A program made the translations under genes and the position numbers. From an uncultured Bacillaceae bacterium (GTDB lineage Bacteria > Bacillota > Bacilli > Bacillales > Caldibacillaceae), in assembly GCA_937951955.1 (NCBI GenBank), contig CALGAD010000063.1, positions 1-19,887 of the forward strand: 19,887 nucleotides of DNA, written 5' to 3'. Below are positions 1 through 7,504 of this stretch, in pieces. How positions within the stretch are numbered: position 1 is the first letter of the stretch; each line of letters starts with the position of its first letter. Below the pieces are notes generated by a model, which had not been told where the DNA came from, did no database searches, and saw only the letters and a list, made by a program, of their open reading frames with translations.

Positions 1-145
1 CAAATGTTTTTCGTTCTTCAACCCGGGCGTCATGCTTGCGGATAAGACGAACGATAAAAATAAGAACAAGGACTGGAATGATTAATGCACCAAAGAATAT
101 GATTAAACTAATGATTTGAAAAAGGGAATCAAAAAGCGAAAACAC
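1..145 (-). CDS. Small membrane protein, 5' part only (possibly DUF4083-like)
   Basis: This gene reads off the left edge, so only about 48 N-terminal codons are visible. The peptide begins with a short hydrophilic/aromatic stretch and then one strong transmembrane helix (about residues 9-34, rich in Ile, Leu, Val and Phe). It ends in a basic, charged tail containing RLIRKHDARVEERK, which looks like the start of a cytoplasmic coiled coil. The GTG start at 143-145 is chosen because GAGGTGAT lies just upstream at normal spacing; an in-frame ATG at 164-166 would lie upstream of that site. The shape (one helix followed by a charged tail) recalls small DUF4083-type Bacillus proteins, but the C-terminus that would decide this is outside the window. 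Function is unknown. It is transcribed divergently from the ABC exporter operon. Confidence 0.6.
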   Translation of the reverse strand, partial: MFSLFDSLFQIISLIIFFGALIIPVLVLIFIVRLIRKHDARVEERKTF

Positions 146-352
146 CTTTATCACCTCGTTATCCATTTTTCTTTTCGTGCACAAATACTGATCCCTTTTT
201 CCCTGTAGTAAAAATCCGGGTGTGCGCTATGGAAAAAAATACTTTACCGAGTTCCTGGTTTTATTTCGTCCTTACCATTATTATAAAAAGGTAATAATAA
301 TTTTCTAGTATAAATTTTGAAAAGTCCATATTCTTCCAATTTGATTTGAAAT

Positions 353-380
353 TTGCTAAACTAAAATGACTCAATATAAT
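353..380 (+). promoter_or_regulatory. Putative sigma-A promoter for the yheI-yheH operon
   Basis: A perfect -10 box TATAAT lies at 375-380, with TTGCTA (4 of 6 matches) at 353-358 and a 16-base spacer. Transcription would start near 387, leaving a leader of about 48 bases before the yheI start. The 146-434 gap is AT-rich and otherwise holds only a weak AT hairpin (ATTATTA/TAATAAT, about 279-300). Confidence 0.5.
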
Positions 381-434
381 AATAGTTAGTGATTGTAAGA
401 GTATATGTTTAATGTAAATTCGAGGGGATTCATG

Positions 435-2183
435 ATGAAAGTATTTAAAGACTTAAGCTGGTTTTTCAGACAAGAATGGAAATCCTATTTGAAGGGGATT
501 TTTTTATTATTTTTAATTGCCTTTTTACAATTAATTCCGCCCCGCATCGTCGGGGAAACAGCCGATGAAATGAGCCGGGGTGAGTTAACGATTGGACGTC
601 TTTTCTTTTGGCTTTCGCTTTTAATAGGAACCGGATTGATTTTGTACATATTCCGCTATTACTGGCGGATTTATATTTTTGGTTCATCCCTCAAGTTAGC
701 GCGCCAGTTGCGTAAACAATTGTATGACCATTTTACAAAAATGTCCTCGGCATTTTATCAGAGAAGGCGCATCGGGGATTTAATGGCCCATGCGACCAAT
801 GATGTGCAAGCAGTTCAGCAAACGGCAGGGGCCGGCATATTGACATTGGTCGATTCGATATTAACCGGCGGTTTCGTTATCCTCACGATGGCTCTATCGA
901 TCGATTGGCGTCTGACGATCATTAGCTTACTGCCGATGCCAATCATTGCACTCATGACCAACATTTACGGTGCGAAGTTGCACCGGCGGTTTCGCAAAGC
1001 CCAGGAAGCCTTTTCTGATTTGAACGATAAAACACTGGAAAGTATTTCCGGGATCAAAGTAATCAAAACATTCGGTCAGGAAAAGGAAGATATTGAAGAC
1101 TTTCGCAAGCAGTCTGAAGATGTGGTGTTGAAAAATATTGCAGTGGCCAAAATCGATGCCCTTTACGATCCGACGATTTCCGGGATTGTAGGCCTATCAT
1201 TATTTTTAAGCATCGGGGTCGGTGCGAAATTTGTCCTCGATGGTGCGATTACTATTGGACAATTAATCTCTTTTAATACGTATCTAGGACTATTAATCTG
1301 GCCGATGCTCGCATTCGGTATGCTGTTTAACATTTTGGAGCGGGGCAGGGCGTCTTATGATCGGATTCAGCAGCTCTTAGCTGAACCGGTTGATATTAAA
1401 GATGCAGAAGATGCCGTTATGCAAGTTCCTAGCGGTGATATTGATTTTCATGTCGATAAATTTACGTATCCGAATGACGATGAACCGGTTCTTAAAAATA
1501 TCCATTTTTATTTAAAAAAGGGTAATACTCTCGGCATCGTCGGGAAAACAGGTTCCGGGAAAACGACTTTAATCAAATTGCTCTTGCGGGAGTTTGAAGG
1601 TTATGACGGTGCCATTTCGATCGGTGGAATCCCCATTAATCAGTACCAATTAAAAGCATATCGACAAGCTTTTGGCTATGTTCCGCAAGATCAATTTCTC
1701 TTTTCAACGACGATTCGCGAAAATATCGCTTTTGCCAGACCGGATGCCACCGATGAAGAGATTATGCAAGCGGCCAAAATCGCGGATATTCATAACGATA
1801 TTCTCCATTTTGCGGAAGGGTATGATACGGTCGTTGGTGAGCGAGGTGTCAGCTTATCCGGTGGACAGAAACAGCGTATTTCCATCGCCCGGGCATTAGT
1901 GCTCAATCCGGAAATTTTAATTTTGGATGATTCCTTATCGGCGGTGGATGCGAATACGGAAGAGCAGATTTTGGCGGCCTTAAAGGAAAATCGCGCCGGT
2001 AAAACTACGATTATTTCTTCCCATCGGTTAAGTGCGATTCAACATGCCGATCTGATACTCGTTTTACAAGATGGAACCATTGCCGAAAGTGGCAATCACG
2101 AGGAATTAATGGCGAGGGACGGCTGGTACCGGAAAATGTACTACCAGCAACAACTGGAATCCCTTGTGGAAAGGGGTGGCTGA
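435..2183 (+). CDS. yheI: Heterodimeric ABC multidrug exporter, degenerate-site subunit (YheI/BmrC-like)
   Basis: This is a half-transporter of 582 residues with an N-terminal six-helix exporter domain (about residues 1-310) and a C-terminal nucleotide-binding domain. The nucleotide-binding domain has Walker A GKTGSGKTT (about 370-378), a canonical LSGGQ signature (474-478), Walker B ending ILILDDS and an H-loop His (about 530). The residue after the Walker B Asp is Asp499 rather than the catalytic Glu. This is the hallmark of the non-hydrolysing subunit of heterodimeric exporters such as BmrC/BmrD, and the position and overall sequence closely resemble B. subtilis YheI (585 aa). The ATG at 435 is preferred because GAGGGGA lies about six bases upstream; ATGs at 432 and 405 are in frame but badly spaced. 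The partner gene follows with no gap. It probably pumps hydrophobic drugs across the cytoplasmic membrane; the substrate cannot be read from sequence. Confidence 0.93.
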   Translation: MKVFKDLSWFFRQEWKSYLKGIFLLFLIAFLQLIPPRIVGETADEMSRGELTIGRLFFWLSLLIGTGLILYIFRYYWRIYIFGSSLKLARQLRKQLYDHFTKMSSAFYQRRRIGDLMAHATNDVQAVQQTAGAGILTLVDSILTGGFVILTMALSIDWRLTIISLLPMPIIALMTNIYGAKLHRRFRKAQEAFSDLNDKTLESISGIKVIKTFGQEKEDIEDFRKQSEDVVLKNIAVAKIDALYDPTISGIVGLSLFLSIGVGAKFVLDGAITIGQLISFNTYLGLLIWPMLAFGMLFNILERGRASYDRIQQLLAEPVDIKDAEDAVMQVPSGDIDFHVDKFTYPNDDEPVLKNIHFYLKKGNTLGIVGKTGSGKTTLIKLLLREFEGYDGAISIGGIPINQYQLKAYRQAFGYVPQDQFLFSTTIRENIAFARPDATDEEIMQAAKIADIHNDILHFAEGYDTVVGERGVSLSGGQKQRISIARALVLNPEILILDDSLSAVDANTEEQILAALKENRAGKTTIISSHRLSAIQHADLILVLQDGTIAESGNHEELMARDGWYRKMYYQQQLESLVERGG

Positions 2184-2184
2184 T

Positions 2185-3987
2185 TTGGAAGAAAAGGAAA
2201 TCACTTTATCTAGTAAAGAACAGTGGCAAGTGTTAAAACGGTTATTCTCTTACGCAAAACCCCATCGAAAGGAATTTGCCGTTGCCTTAACATTTCTGGC
2301 ACTCTTAACGGTCGGTGAGGTTCTCGGCCCATTTTTAATTAAAGTTTTTATCGATGATTTCATCATACCGAGAAACATCGATGTTCAGATGATAGCGATA
2401 TTAGCGATCACCTTTTTAGTCGTTCAAGTGACAAACGCCTTTCTCATGTACTTCCAGGGTGTAAAGTTTCAAATGATCGCTTTAAAAATTATTCAGCAAT
2501 TACGGGTGGATATTTTTTCGAAAGTACAAAATTTAGGCATGGTGTTTTTTGATAAAATTCCGGTCGGCTCGATCGTTTCACGAGTCACGAATGATACAGA
2601 AGCGATCAAAGAAATGTTTGTCAGCGTTCTTGCTATTTTCTTGCAAAGTGGCTTTTTACTAATCGGTACCTTTGCTGCGATGTTTTTCTTAAATCCAGGT
2701 TTTGCCCTGGTCTGTTTATTGTTATTGCCAGTTATTTTTTACATTATTAAAACGTATCGCCGACTCAGTTCCCGTTTTTATCAGGAAATTCGCGAACGGT
2801 TAAGTCAGCTCAATGCAAAATTAAATGAATCGCTGCAAGGAATGAACATTATTCAAATTTTCCAACAAGAAGAACGCATGCAAAAAGAGTTCGGCGCTAT
2901 TAATGAGAAACATTATCAGGCGGGGATGAAAAATATTAAAATCGACGGGCGCCTTCTCCGACCCGCAGTCGATCTCGTCCAAATTTTTTCTTTAGTGATC
3001 CTTATCAGTTTCTTTGGCATTGTTTCGTTTCAACATCCGATTGAAATCGGGGTATTGTTCGCCTTCGTGACGTATTTGAACCGCTTGTTTGAGCCGATTA
3101 ATAGTGTGATGCAGCAGTTAACATTTTTCCAGCAAGCAGTCGTGTCCGCAGCGCGCGTTTTCAAAGTGCTGGATGATGAGCGCGTGAATCCGGAACAAAG
3201 TGTTGCAAAAGTCCAAGAAATTCATGAAGGAAAAGTTGAGTTTAAAAACGTTAGCTTTTCTTACGATGGGAAGCAGCGGGTGCTGGAAAATATTTCCTTT
3301 ACGGTTCATCCAGGTCAGACCGTTGCTTTAGTCGGGCAGACGGGAAGTGGAAAAAGTTCCATCATCAATTTGCTCATGCGCTTTTATGAGTTTCAGGAAG
3401 GGGATATCTTTATCGATGGCCGCTCGATTCGCGAATACCCGATTGAAGAATTGCGCAAAAAAATCGGTCTCGTCCTGCAAGATTCCTTTATGTTTTACGG
3501 AACGGTAAAGGATAATATCCGGCTTCACAATCAGGAGATTACCGATGAACAAATCCGAGAAGCAGCACAGTTCGTGCAGGCCCATACCTTCATTGAAAAA
3601 CTACCTGACGGATACGATCATAAGGTGACGGAACGGGGTTCTACGTTTTCGAGTGGACAAAGACAGCTCATCGCCTTTGCCCGAACGATTGTTACGGATC
3701 CCCTCATTCTTGTCTTAGATGAGGCAACCGCAAACATTGATACCGAAACGGAAGAGCTGATTCAAAACGCTTTGAGTAAGATGAGAAAAGGAAGGACGAC
3801 CATAGCGATCGCGCACCGGCTTTCTACGATACAGGATGCTGATTTAATTCTTGTCATGCACCGCGGTCGCATCGTAGAGCGGGGCAACCATCAACAATTA
3901 CTCGCGAAAAAAGGTCTCTATTATAAAATGTATTTATTACAAAACGGTCTGGCCCACGAAATTCAAGAAGCGATTACGACGAATTGA
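2185..3987 (+). CDS. yheH: Heterodimeric ABC multidrug exporter, catalytic-site subunit (YheH/BmrD-like, short form)
   Basis: This half-transporter of about 600 residues is the partner of the preceding YheI-like subunit. It has a six-helix domain (about 25-330), Walker A GQTGSGKSS (about 384-392), and Walker B followed by the catalytic Glu513 in LDEAT. Its signature is degenerate, FSSGQ (488-492) instead of LSGGQ. The two subunits are therefore complementary: one composite ATP site is consensus and the other is degenerate. The TTG at 2185 is preferred, with AAAGGGGTGG upstream and one base separating it from the yheI stop; GTG at 2176 is an alternative that would overlap yheI. B. subtilis YheH (673 aa) carries an extra extracellular segment of roughly 70-80 residues between helices 1 and 2. 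That segment is missing here, giving a length like generic bacterial half-exporters. Confidence 0.92.
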   Translation: MEEKEITLSSKEQWQVLKRLFSYAKPHRKEFAVALTFLALLTVGEVLGPFLIKVFIDDFIIPRNIDVQMIAILAITFLVVQVTNAFLMYFQGVKFQMIALKIIQQLRVDIFSKVQNLGMVFFDKIPVGSIVSRVTNDTEAIKEMFVSVLAIFLQSGFLLIGTFAAMFFLNPGFALVCLLLLPVIFYIIKTYRRLSSRFYQEIRERLSQLNAKLNESLQGMNIIQIFQQEERMQKEFGAINEKHYQAGMKNIKIDGRLLRPAVDLVQIFSLVILISFFGIVSFQHPIEIGVLFAFVTYLNRLFEPINSVMQQLTFFQQAVVSAARVFKVLDDERVNPEQSVAKVQEIHEGKVEFKNVSFSYDGKQRVLENISFTVHPGQTVALVGQTGSGKSSIINLLMRFYEFQEGDIFIDGRSIREYPIEELRKKIGLVLQDSFMFYGTVKDNIRLHNQEITDEQIREAAQFVQAHTFIEKLPDGYDHKVTERGSTFSSGQRQLIAFARTIVTDPLILVLDEATANIDTETEELIQNALSKMRKGRTTIAIAHRLSTIQDADLILVMHRGRIVERGNHQQLLAKKGLYYKMYLLQNGLAHEIQEAITTN

Positions 3988-3998
3988 CGAACTTGTTG

Positions 3999-4004
3999 TA
4001 TAAT
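3999..4004 (+). promoter_or_regulatory. Possible -10 element for ccdA-yneI
   Basis: A perfect TATAAT sits just after the yheH stop codon and about 50 bases before ccdA. The only TTGAC-like hexamer nearby (3984-3989) is just nine bases away, too close for a normal sigma-A promoter, and no good -35 exists at 16-18 bases. Read-through from yheH is an alternative. Confidence 0.3.
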
Positions 4005-4055
4005 ACTAGTAAAAGGGGAATGTTTTACAGGAGATTCACGGTGGAGGGGATGCCT

Positions 4056-4760
4056 TTGGCAGAGGTTAATCTGTTTCTAGCCTTTGGTGCAGGTTTATTA
4101 AGCTTTGTCTCACCATGCGTATTACCGATTTATCCTGCCTTTTTGAGCTATATTACGGGAATGAGTTTACACGAAGTCCAGGATAAGGGACTTTTGCAAA
4201 AGCAGAGCTTATTGCATACGTTTTTCTTTTTGCTAGGTTTTTCTTTAGTATTCCTTGGCCTTGGTTTCAGTACAAATGTTATCAGTAAATTTTTCTTCAA
4301 AAATATGGATTTAATCCGTCAAGTCGGTGCGATTTTAGTGATCTTTTTTGGCTTGATGATTGCCGGGATTATCAAACCGGAATTTTTAATGCGCGAACGA
4401 AAATTTCAATTTCGCAGCCGTCCGTCCGGCTATCTCGGTTCTGGTTTAATCGGACTGGCCTTTGCCGCTGGCTGGACACCGTGTATGGGTCCGATATTGG
4501 CAGCGGTTTTAATCCTGGCGGCAACTAATCCTGGAACGGGACTCCTCTACATGTCCGCATATGTAATCGGCTTTGCACTGCCATTTTTTCTTCTTTCCTT
4601 TTTCATCGGTCGCCTGAAGTGGATTCAGAAAAAAAGTTATCAGTTAATGAAAATTGGCGGAGGATTAATGATTGTCATCGGAATTATCCTGTTTTTTGAT
4701 AAAATGAATTATTTTATCCGCTGGTTAACCCCATTGTTTGGTGGTTTTACGGGATTTTAA
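4056..4760 (+). CDS. ccdA: Cytochrome c biogenesis protein CcdA
   Basis: This 234-residue polytopic membrane protein of the DsbD/CcdA family carries reducing equivalents from cytoplasmic thioredoxin across the membrane to extracytoplasmic thiol proteins used in cytochrome c maturation and, in endospore formers, spore cortex synthesis. It has six predicted helices and the two redox cysteines expected of the family: C21 in SPCVLP (helix 1) and C143 in GWTPCMGP (helix 4). Length and N-terminus match B. subtilis CcdA (about 235 aa). The TTG start at 4056 is preferred because GGTGGAGGGG ends six bases upstream; ATG at 4050 would abut that site. B. subtilis CcdA has a second adjacent Cys (CC) where this protein has CV. 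yneI follows after 27 bases, as in B. subtilis. Confidence 0.95.
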   Translation: MAEVNLFLAFGAGLLSFVSPCVLPIYPAFLSYITGMSLHEVQDKGLLQKQSLLHTFFFLLGFSLVFLGLGFSTNVISKFFFKNMDLIRQVGAILVIFFGLMIAGIIKPEFLMRERKFQFRSRPSGYLGSGLIGLAFAAGWTPCMGPILAAVLILAATNPGTGLLYMSAYVIGFALPFFLLSFFIGRLKWIQKKSYQLMKIGGGLMIVIGIILFFDKMNYFIRWLTPLFGGFTGF

Positions 4761-4787
4761 GCCATTGCTTAAAGGAGGTTTGATATA

Positions 4788-5150
4788 TTGGGGAAAATTT
4801 TAATAGCTGATGATGCGAAATTTATGAGGATGACGCTTACCCGGATTATCGAAAAGACCGGTCATGAGGTTGTTGGCGAGGCGATCACCGGTGCGGAAGC
4901 GGTGGAATTATATCGTGAACATCGACCAGATCTGGTATTTATGGATATAACGATGCCCGATATGGACGGAATCAGCGCGGTCCGCGCGATAACGAAAGAA
5001 TTTCCGGATGCAAAAATTGTCATGTGTTCGGCATTAGGGCAGCAACGCATGGTCGTTGATGCAATCGAGGCTGGTGCTAAAGATTTTATTAAGAAACCGT
5101 TTGAAGAGTCCCAAATTCTCGAAGTAATAGAAAAAAATTTAGATAGTTAA
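4788..5150 (+). CDS. yneI: CheY-like single-domain response regulator YneI
   Basis: This 120-residue stand-alone receiver domain has no output domain. All phosphorylation-site residues are present: acidic pair D8/D9, phosphoacceptor D53 in FMDITMPDMDG, the conserved Ser at 81 and Lys103 in IKKPF. The TTG start follows a near-perfect AAAGGAGGTT. It resembles CheY, but no chemotaxis genes are nearby. The gene order ccdA-yneI is conserved with B. subtilis, which supports naming it YneI rather than CheY. Its cognate kinase is not encoded in the window. It is co-transcribed with ccdA, and a strong terminator follows immediately. The role is unknown; a connection to cytochrome c or sporulation would be only positional inference. 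Confidence 0.9.
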   Translation: MGKILIADDAKFMRMTLTRIIEKTGHEVVGEAITGAEAVELYREHRPDLVFMDITMPDMDGISAVRAITKEFPDAKIVMCSALGQQRMVVDAIEAGAKDFIKKPFEESQILEVIEKNLDS

Positions 5151-5152
5151 TT

Positions 5153-5195
5153 AAAATGTGCCCTGGTAAAAAGAAACAGGGCACATTTTTATTTG
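5153..5195 (+). terminator. Intrinsic terminator after yneI
   Basis: A perfect 13-bp stem (AAAATGTGCCCTG with CAGGGCACATTTT) closes an 11-base loop and is followed by a T-rich tail. It starts two bases after the yneI stop and ends the ccdA operon. Confidence 0.95.
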
Positions 5196-5268
5196 CAGGT
5201 AACTCATTTTTTATTTTCATGAATCGCTCTATTCTTTTTGAAAAAAGAAACAGATAAGTTCTTGTCAG

Positions 5269-5697
5269 TTAATCTGTGAACAATTGTTCATAGGGACGAA
5301 TATCAATGTTCATTTGCGCGAGTTTTTTTCGTAAAAATTTATGATCCCGTTTCGGTGTAGCGATGATATAACCGCGCAGGATGATATCGAGTGTCAGTTT
5401 TTCTGCTCTTTCTTTATAAGCGATCTCGCCAATTTTTCCGGAAATTTTATTTCTGGCGGTATCCCGGAACAATTCCGGTACAGGTTTGACTAGCTCTTCT
5501 AATAATGCAAGTTGCTCTTCGCTCCATAAATGTTTCGTTTTTTCAATATAAAAGTTTTCCCAGTCTAAATCCGACTTACCGTCTTTTTTCGGCATCGTTT
5601 TTAAAAATTTGCGGAACATGAAGAAACCACCGATGCCAAATAGAGTTGGTAAAATAATCGCCCATGCAAGTAACAGCCACGACATCCACTGCTCCAT
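5269..5697 (-). CDS. yneK: DUF2621 membrane-anchored protein YneK
   Basis: This 142-residue protein has one N-terminal transmembrane helix (about residues 4-28) followed by a charged cytoplasmic region. That region contains LVKPVPELFRDTARNKI, GKIGEIAYKE and the stretch ATPKRDHKFLRKKL. These features match B. subtilis YneK (DUF2621), whose gene also lies beside ccdA-yneI. The ATG at 5697 is preferred because GGGGAG lies six bases upstream and gives the usual family length; an in-frame ATG at 5715 lacks a ribosome binding site. It converges on yneI, with 118 bases between them. Function is unknown. Its own promoter is visible upstream. Confidence 0.88.
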   Translation of the reverse strand: MEQWMSWLLLAWAIILPTLFGIGGFFMFRKFLKTMPKKDGKSDLDWENFYIEKTKHLWSEEQLALLEELVKPVPELFRDTARNKISGKIGEIAYKERAEKLTLDIILRGYIIATPKRDHKFLRKKLAQMNIDIRPYEQLFTD

Positions 5698-5765
5698 AGC
5701 ACTCTCCCCATCCACAGCTAATAGAGTAGTATAGTAATTTTCCTAATCTTTCATTTATTTAATAT

Positions 5766-5795
5766 ATTATAATCGCTAGAATCAAGGGAAATCAA
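5766..5795 (-). promoter_or_regulatory. Putative sigma-A promoter for yneK
   Basis: On the minus strand, TTGATT (5795-5790) and a perfect TATAAT (5771-5766) are separated by 18 bases. Transcription would start near 5759, about 60 bases before the yneK start codon. Confidence 0.6.
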
Positions 5796-5881
5796 CAAAT
5801 TCACCTCTCTATAAACTTGGAATGGATGAGCCCTTTATCGGCAGGAGGGCTATAACAAAAGTGAAGAGGGAGGTGAGAGAC

Positions 5882-6106
5882 TTGGCACAGGCTACGATTT
5901 TCCAATCAAGTTTACGCCTCGTATTTGAAACAGGTTTTGATCAGGAAGGAAAACCGATTTTAAAATCCCGTACCTATTCCAACTTGAACGTAGCCGCAAC
6001 TCCGGATCAAGTGTACCGGGCTGCCCAGGCTTTAGCTTCCTTAACGAACCATCCACTTTATTCCGTGGAACGCAATGACCGGAGTGAAATTTATGAGAAC
6101 GAATAA
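5882..6106 (+). CDS. DUF1659 family small protein
   Basis: This 74-residue soluble protein is recognised as DUF1659 by its size, its N-terminal ATIFQSSLRLVFETG pattern and its position directly before a DUF2922 gene. The TTG start at 5882 follows GGGAGGTGA at ideal spacing; an in-frame ATG at 5822 has no ribosome binding site. No signal peptide or membrane helix is visible. Biochemical function is unknown for the family. It is the first gene of a three-gene group (DUF1659, DUF2922, YvrJ) with small gaps and strong ribosome binding sites. That arrangement suggests the proteins are made together and may act together. I could not identify a convincing promoter; the upstream gap is shared with divergent yneK. 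Confidence 0.85.
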   Translation: MAQATIFQSSLRLVFETGFDQEGKPILKSRTYSNLNVAATPDQVYRAAQALASLTNHPLYSVERNDRSEIYENE

Positions 6107-6135
6107 TTTTTAAATGAAAATAGGAGGTGATTTGA

Positions 6136-6360
6136 ATGGATAAACAGCTAGAGTTGCATTTTGTAACGGAAGATGGGCGGACAGCCCGTCTGATCGTGCA
6201 AGATCCGAAGGAAGATTTGACAGAAACAGAAATTCAAGATGCGATGCAAGAAATCATTGATTCCAATGCCTTTTTAATGTCATCCGGTTTCCTTGTCGAG
6301 ATGAAAGAGGCACGCATCGTGGAACGCAACGTCACGGTTTATGAATTTCAGGTAGGTTAA
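6136..6360 (+). CDS. DUF2922 family small protein
   Basis: This 74-residue acidic soluble protein has an ATG start preceded by AGGAGGTGAT, a near-perfect ribosome binding site. The pattern KQLELHFVTEDGRTARLIVQDP followed by a helical acidic stretch (about residues 26-45) and a C-terminal beta region is typical of DUF2922. It lies 29 bases after the DUF1659 gene and 55 bases before a YvrJ-family gene, an order that recurs in Bacilli. Function is unknown. A hairpin immediately after its stop may reduce transcription into the third gene. Confidence 0.85.
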   Translation: MDKQLELHFVTEDGRTARLIVQDPKEDLTETEIQDAMQEIIDSNAFLMSSGFLVEMKEARIVERNVTVYEFQVG

Positions 6361-6368
6361 TCACAAAA

Positions 6369-6397
6369 GGTCGGACGAAAAGGTCCGGCCACTTTTC
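6369..6397 (+). terminator. Hairpin between DUF2922 and YvrJ genes, possible attenuator
   Basis: GGTCGGAC (6369-6376) pairs with GTCCGGCC (6383-6390), with one G-T wobble, around a six-base loop. The tail ACTTTTCC is only weakly T-rich. It is followed directly by a strong ribosome binding site, so it probably gives partial termination or mRNA stabilisation inside the operon. Confidence 0.55.
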
Positions 6398-6415
6398 CAT
6401 TAAGGAGGGAGGAAA

Positions 6416-6562
6416 GTGAACGAATTATTGCCTTTCATCGGGGAAGTGGGATTTCCGATCGTGGTAACATTGATTCTTCTATACCGTATTGAAGGCAAGC
6501 TGGATCAAGTTATCCATTCGATTGACAATCTCCCTGACCGATTGCGAAAGGCAGCTGAATAA
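6416..6562 (+). CDS. YvrJ family small membrane protein
   Basis: This very short protein has 48 residues, starting with GTG after TAAGGAGGGAGGAAA. It has one transmembrane helix (about residues 6-24, containing GFPIVVTLILLYRIE) followed by a short amphipathic tail with KLDQVIHSIDNLPDRL. The GFPIVVT..LLYRIE..LD pattern is characteristic of the YvrJ family, whose namesake in B. subtilis lies near the SigO-controlled oxdC locus. Here it closes the DUF1659-DUF2922 group and is followed by a strong terminator. Function is unknown. A membrane-anchoring role for the two small soluble partners is an inference from the arrangement only. Confidence 0.85.
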   Translation: MNELLPFIGEVGFPIVVTLILLYRIEGKLDQVIHSIDNLPDRLRKAAE

Positions 6563-6569
6563 TGAGAGA

Positions 6570-6602
6570 CTGGCCTGTTTTTGAAGCAGGCCGTTTTTTT
6601 GT
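6570..6602 (+). terminator. Intrinsic terminator after the YvrJ gene
   Basis: GGCCTG (6572-6577) pairs with CAGGCC (6587-6592) around a nine-base loop, followed by seven consecutive T. It starts a few bases after the YvrJ stop codon. Confidence 0.9.
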
Positions 6603-6700
6603 CTTGACATGTATTGTGCCTTATTGAAAAAATGGAACTATGGACTTAGTGGAATTACAATGAGACTGAAAGTCAATTTTTTCGGAAGGAGTAAATATCA

Positions 6701-7498
6701 TTGGAAAAAGTCGGAATTGATGCAGGCGGATCATTAATAAAAATTGCCTATTACGAAAATGATCACATACATTATAAATTATATCCAATCACAGAACTAG
6801 AGCGATTAACCAATTGGCTGCAAATCATCAGTCCAACCGCAGAAATTCGCGTAACCGGGGGAAAGAGTGCCTTTTTGCAATCGTTTATTCAACAAAAAAC
6901 AAAATTCATCGAAGAATTTCAGGCCGTGACCGACGGGGCCCGTTTGTTATTGAAGAAAGAAGGCCACCGTGTAAACGATTTTATTCTCGTTAGTATCGGA
7001 ACGGGTACATCGATTTACTATGTTACGGAAAACTCCTATGAACGGATCATGGGAACAGGGATTGGCGGCGGGACATTCATGGGACTCGGTTCTTTACTCA
7101 GTTCGCACACATCTTTTAAGGAAATCGTTGCCGGTGCAGACAAAGGGAACCGGAAACAAAGTGATTTATTAGTAAGCGATATATACGAAAACATGGAAAG
7201 TCCTTTATTAGGTGATTTAACAGCAGCCAATTTTGGTAAAGCACATCTGAATAAGGATGCAACAGCGAACGACCATTTGGCAGCTTTAGTCCAGCTTATT
7301 GGTGAGACGATCACATTGTTAGCAACTTCCGTCGCACAAGCAAAAGGAACGAATCAAATCGTGTTCATTGGCAGCACGTTAAATGGAAATGAACCGTTAA
7401 AAAAAGTGTTTCTCGATTTTAAAAACATGTTAAATTACGAGCCGATTTTCTTGAAACATGGCGCCTATGCCGGAGCACTTGGCGCATTGCTTGACTAA
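6701..7498 (+). CDS. coaW: Type II pantothenate kinase CoaW
   Basis: This 265-residue ASKHA-fold kinase phosphorylates pantothenate with ATP, the first step of coenzyme A synthesis. Visible motifs are phosphate-1 loop GIDAGGSLIK (5-14), a Glu at about 72 in EEFQA that corresponds to the catalytic acid in the staphylococcal enzyme, phosphate-2 SIGTGTS (98-104), the adenosine/pantothenate loop GIGGGTFMGLG (120-130) and GDLTAANFG (171-179). Length and motif spacing match Staphylococcus aureus CoaW (267 aa). The TTG start follows GGAAGGAG. It is monocistronic, set between the upstream terminator and a convergent gene six bases downstream. Type II enzymes of this kind are characteristically insensitive to coenzyme A feedback in staphylococci; whether that holds here is unknown. 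Confidence 0.93.
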   Translation: MEKVGIDAGGSLIKIAYYENDHIHYKLYPITELERLTNWLQIISPTAEIRVTGGKSAFLQSFIQQKTKFIEEFQAVTDGARLLLKKEGHRVNDFILVSIGTGTSIYYVTENSYERIMGTGIGGGTFMGLGSLLSSHTSFKEIVAGADKGNRKQSDLLVSDIYENMESPLLGDLTAANFGKAHLNKDATANDHLAALVQLIGETITLLATSVAQAKGTNQIVFIGSTLNGNEPLKKVFLDFKNMLNYEPIFLKHGAYAGALGALLD

Positions 7499-7504
7499 AG
7501 GATT

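Noticed and set aside
3984..4004. TTGACG followed by TATAAT as a classical promoter for ccdA
   Set aside because: The spacer is only nine bases; kept only as a lone -10 element at low confidence.
6604..6609. Perfect TTGACA before coaW
   Set aside because: No acceptable -10 box is found 16-18 bases downstream, so a promoter was not called although coaW must have one nearby.
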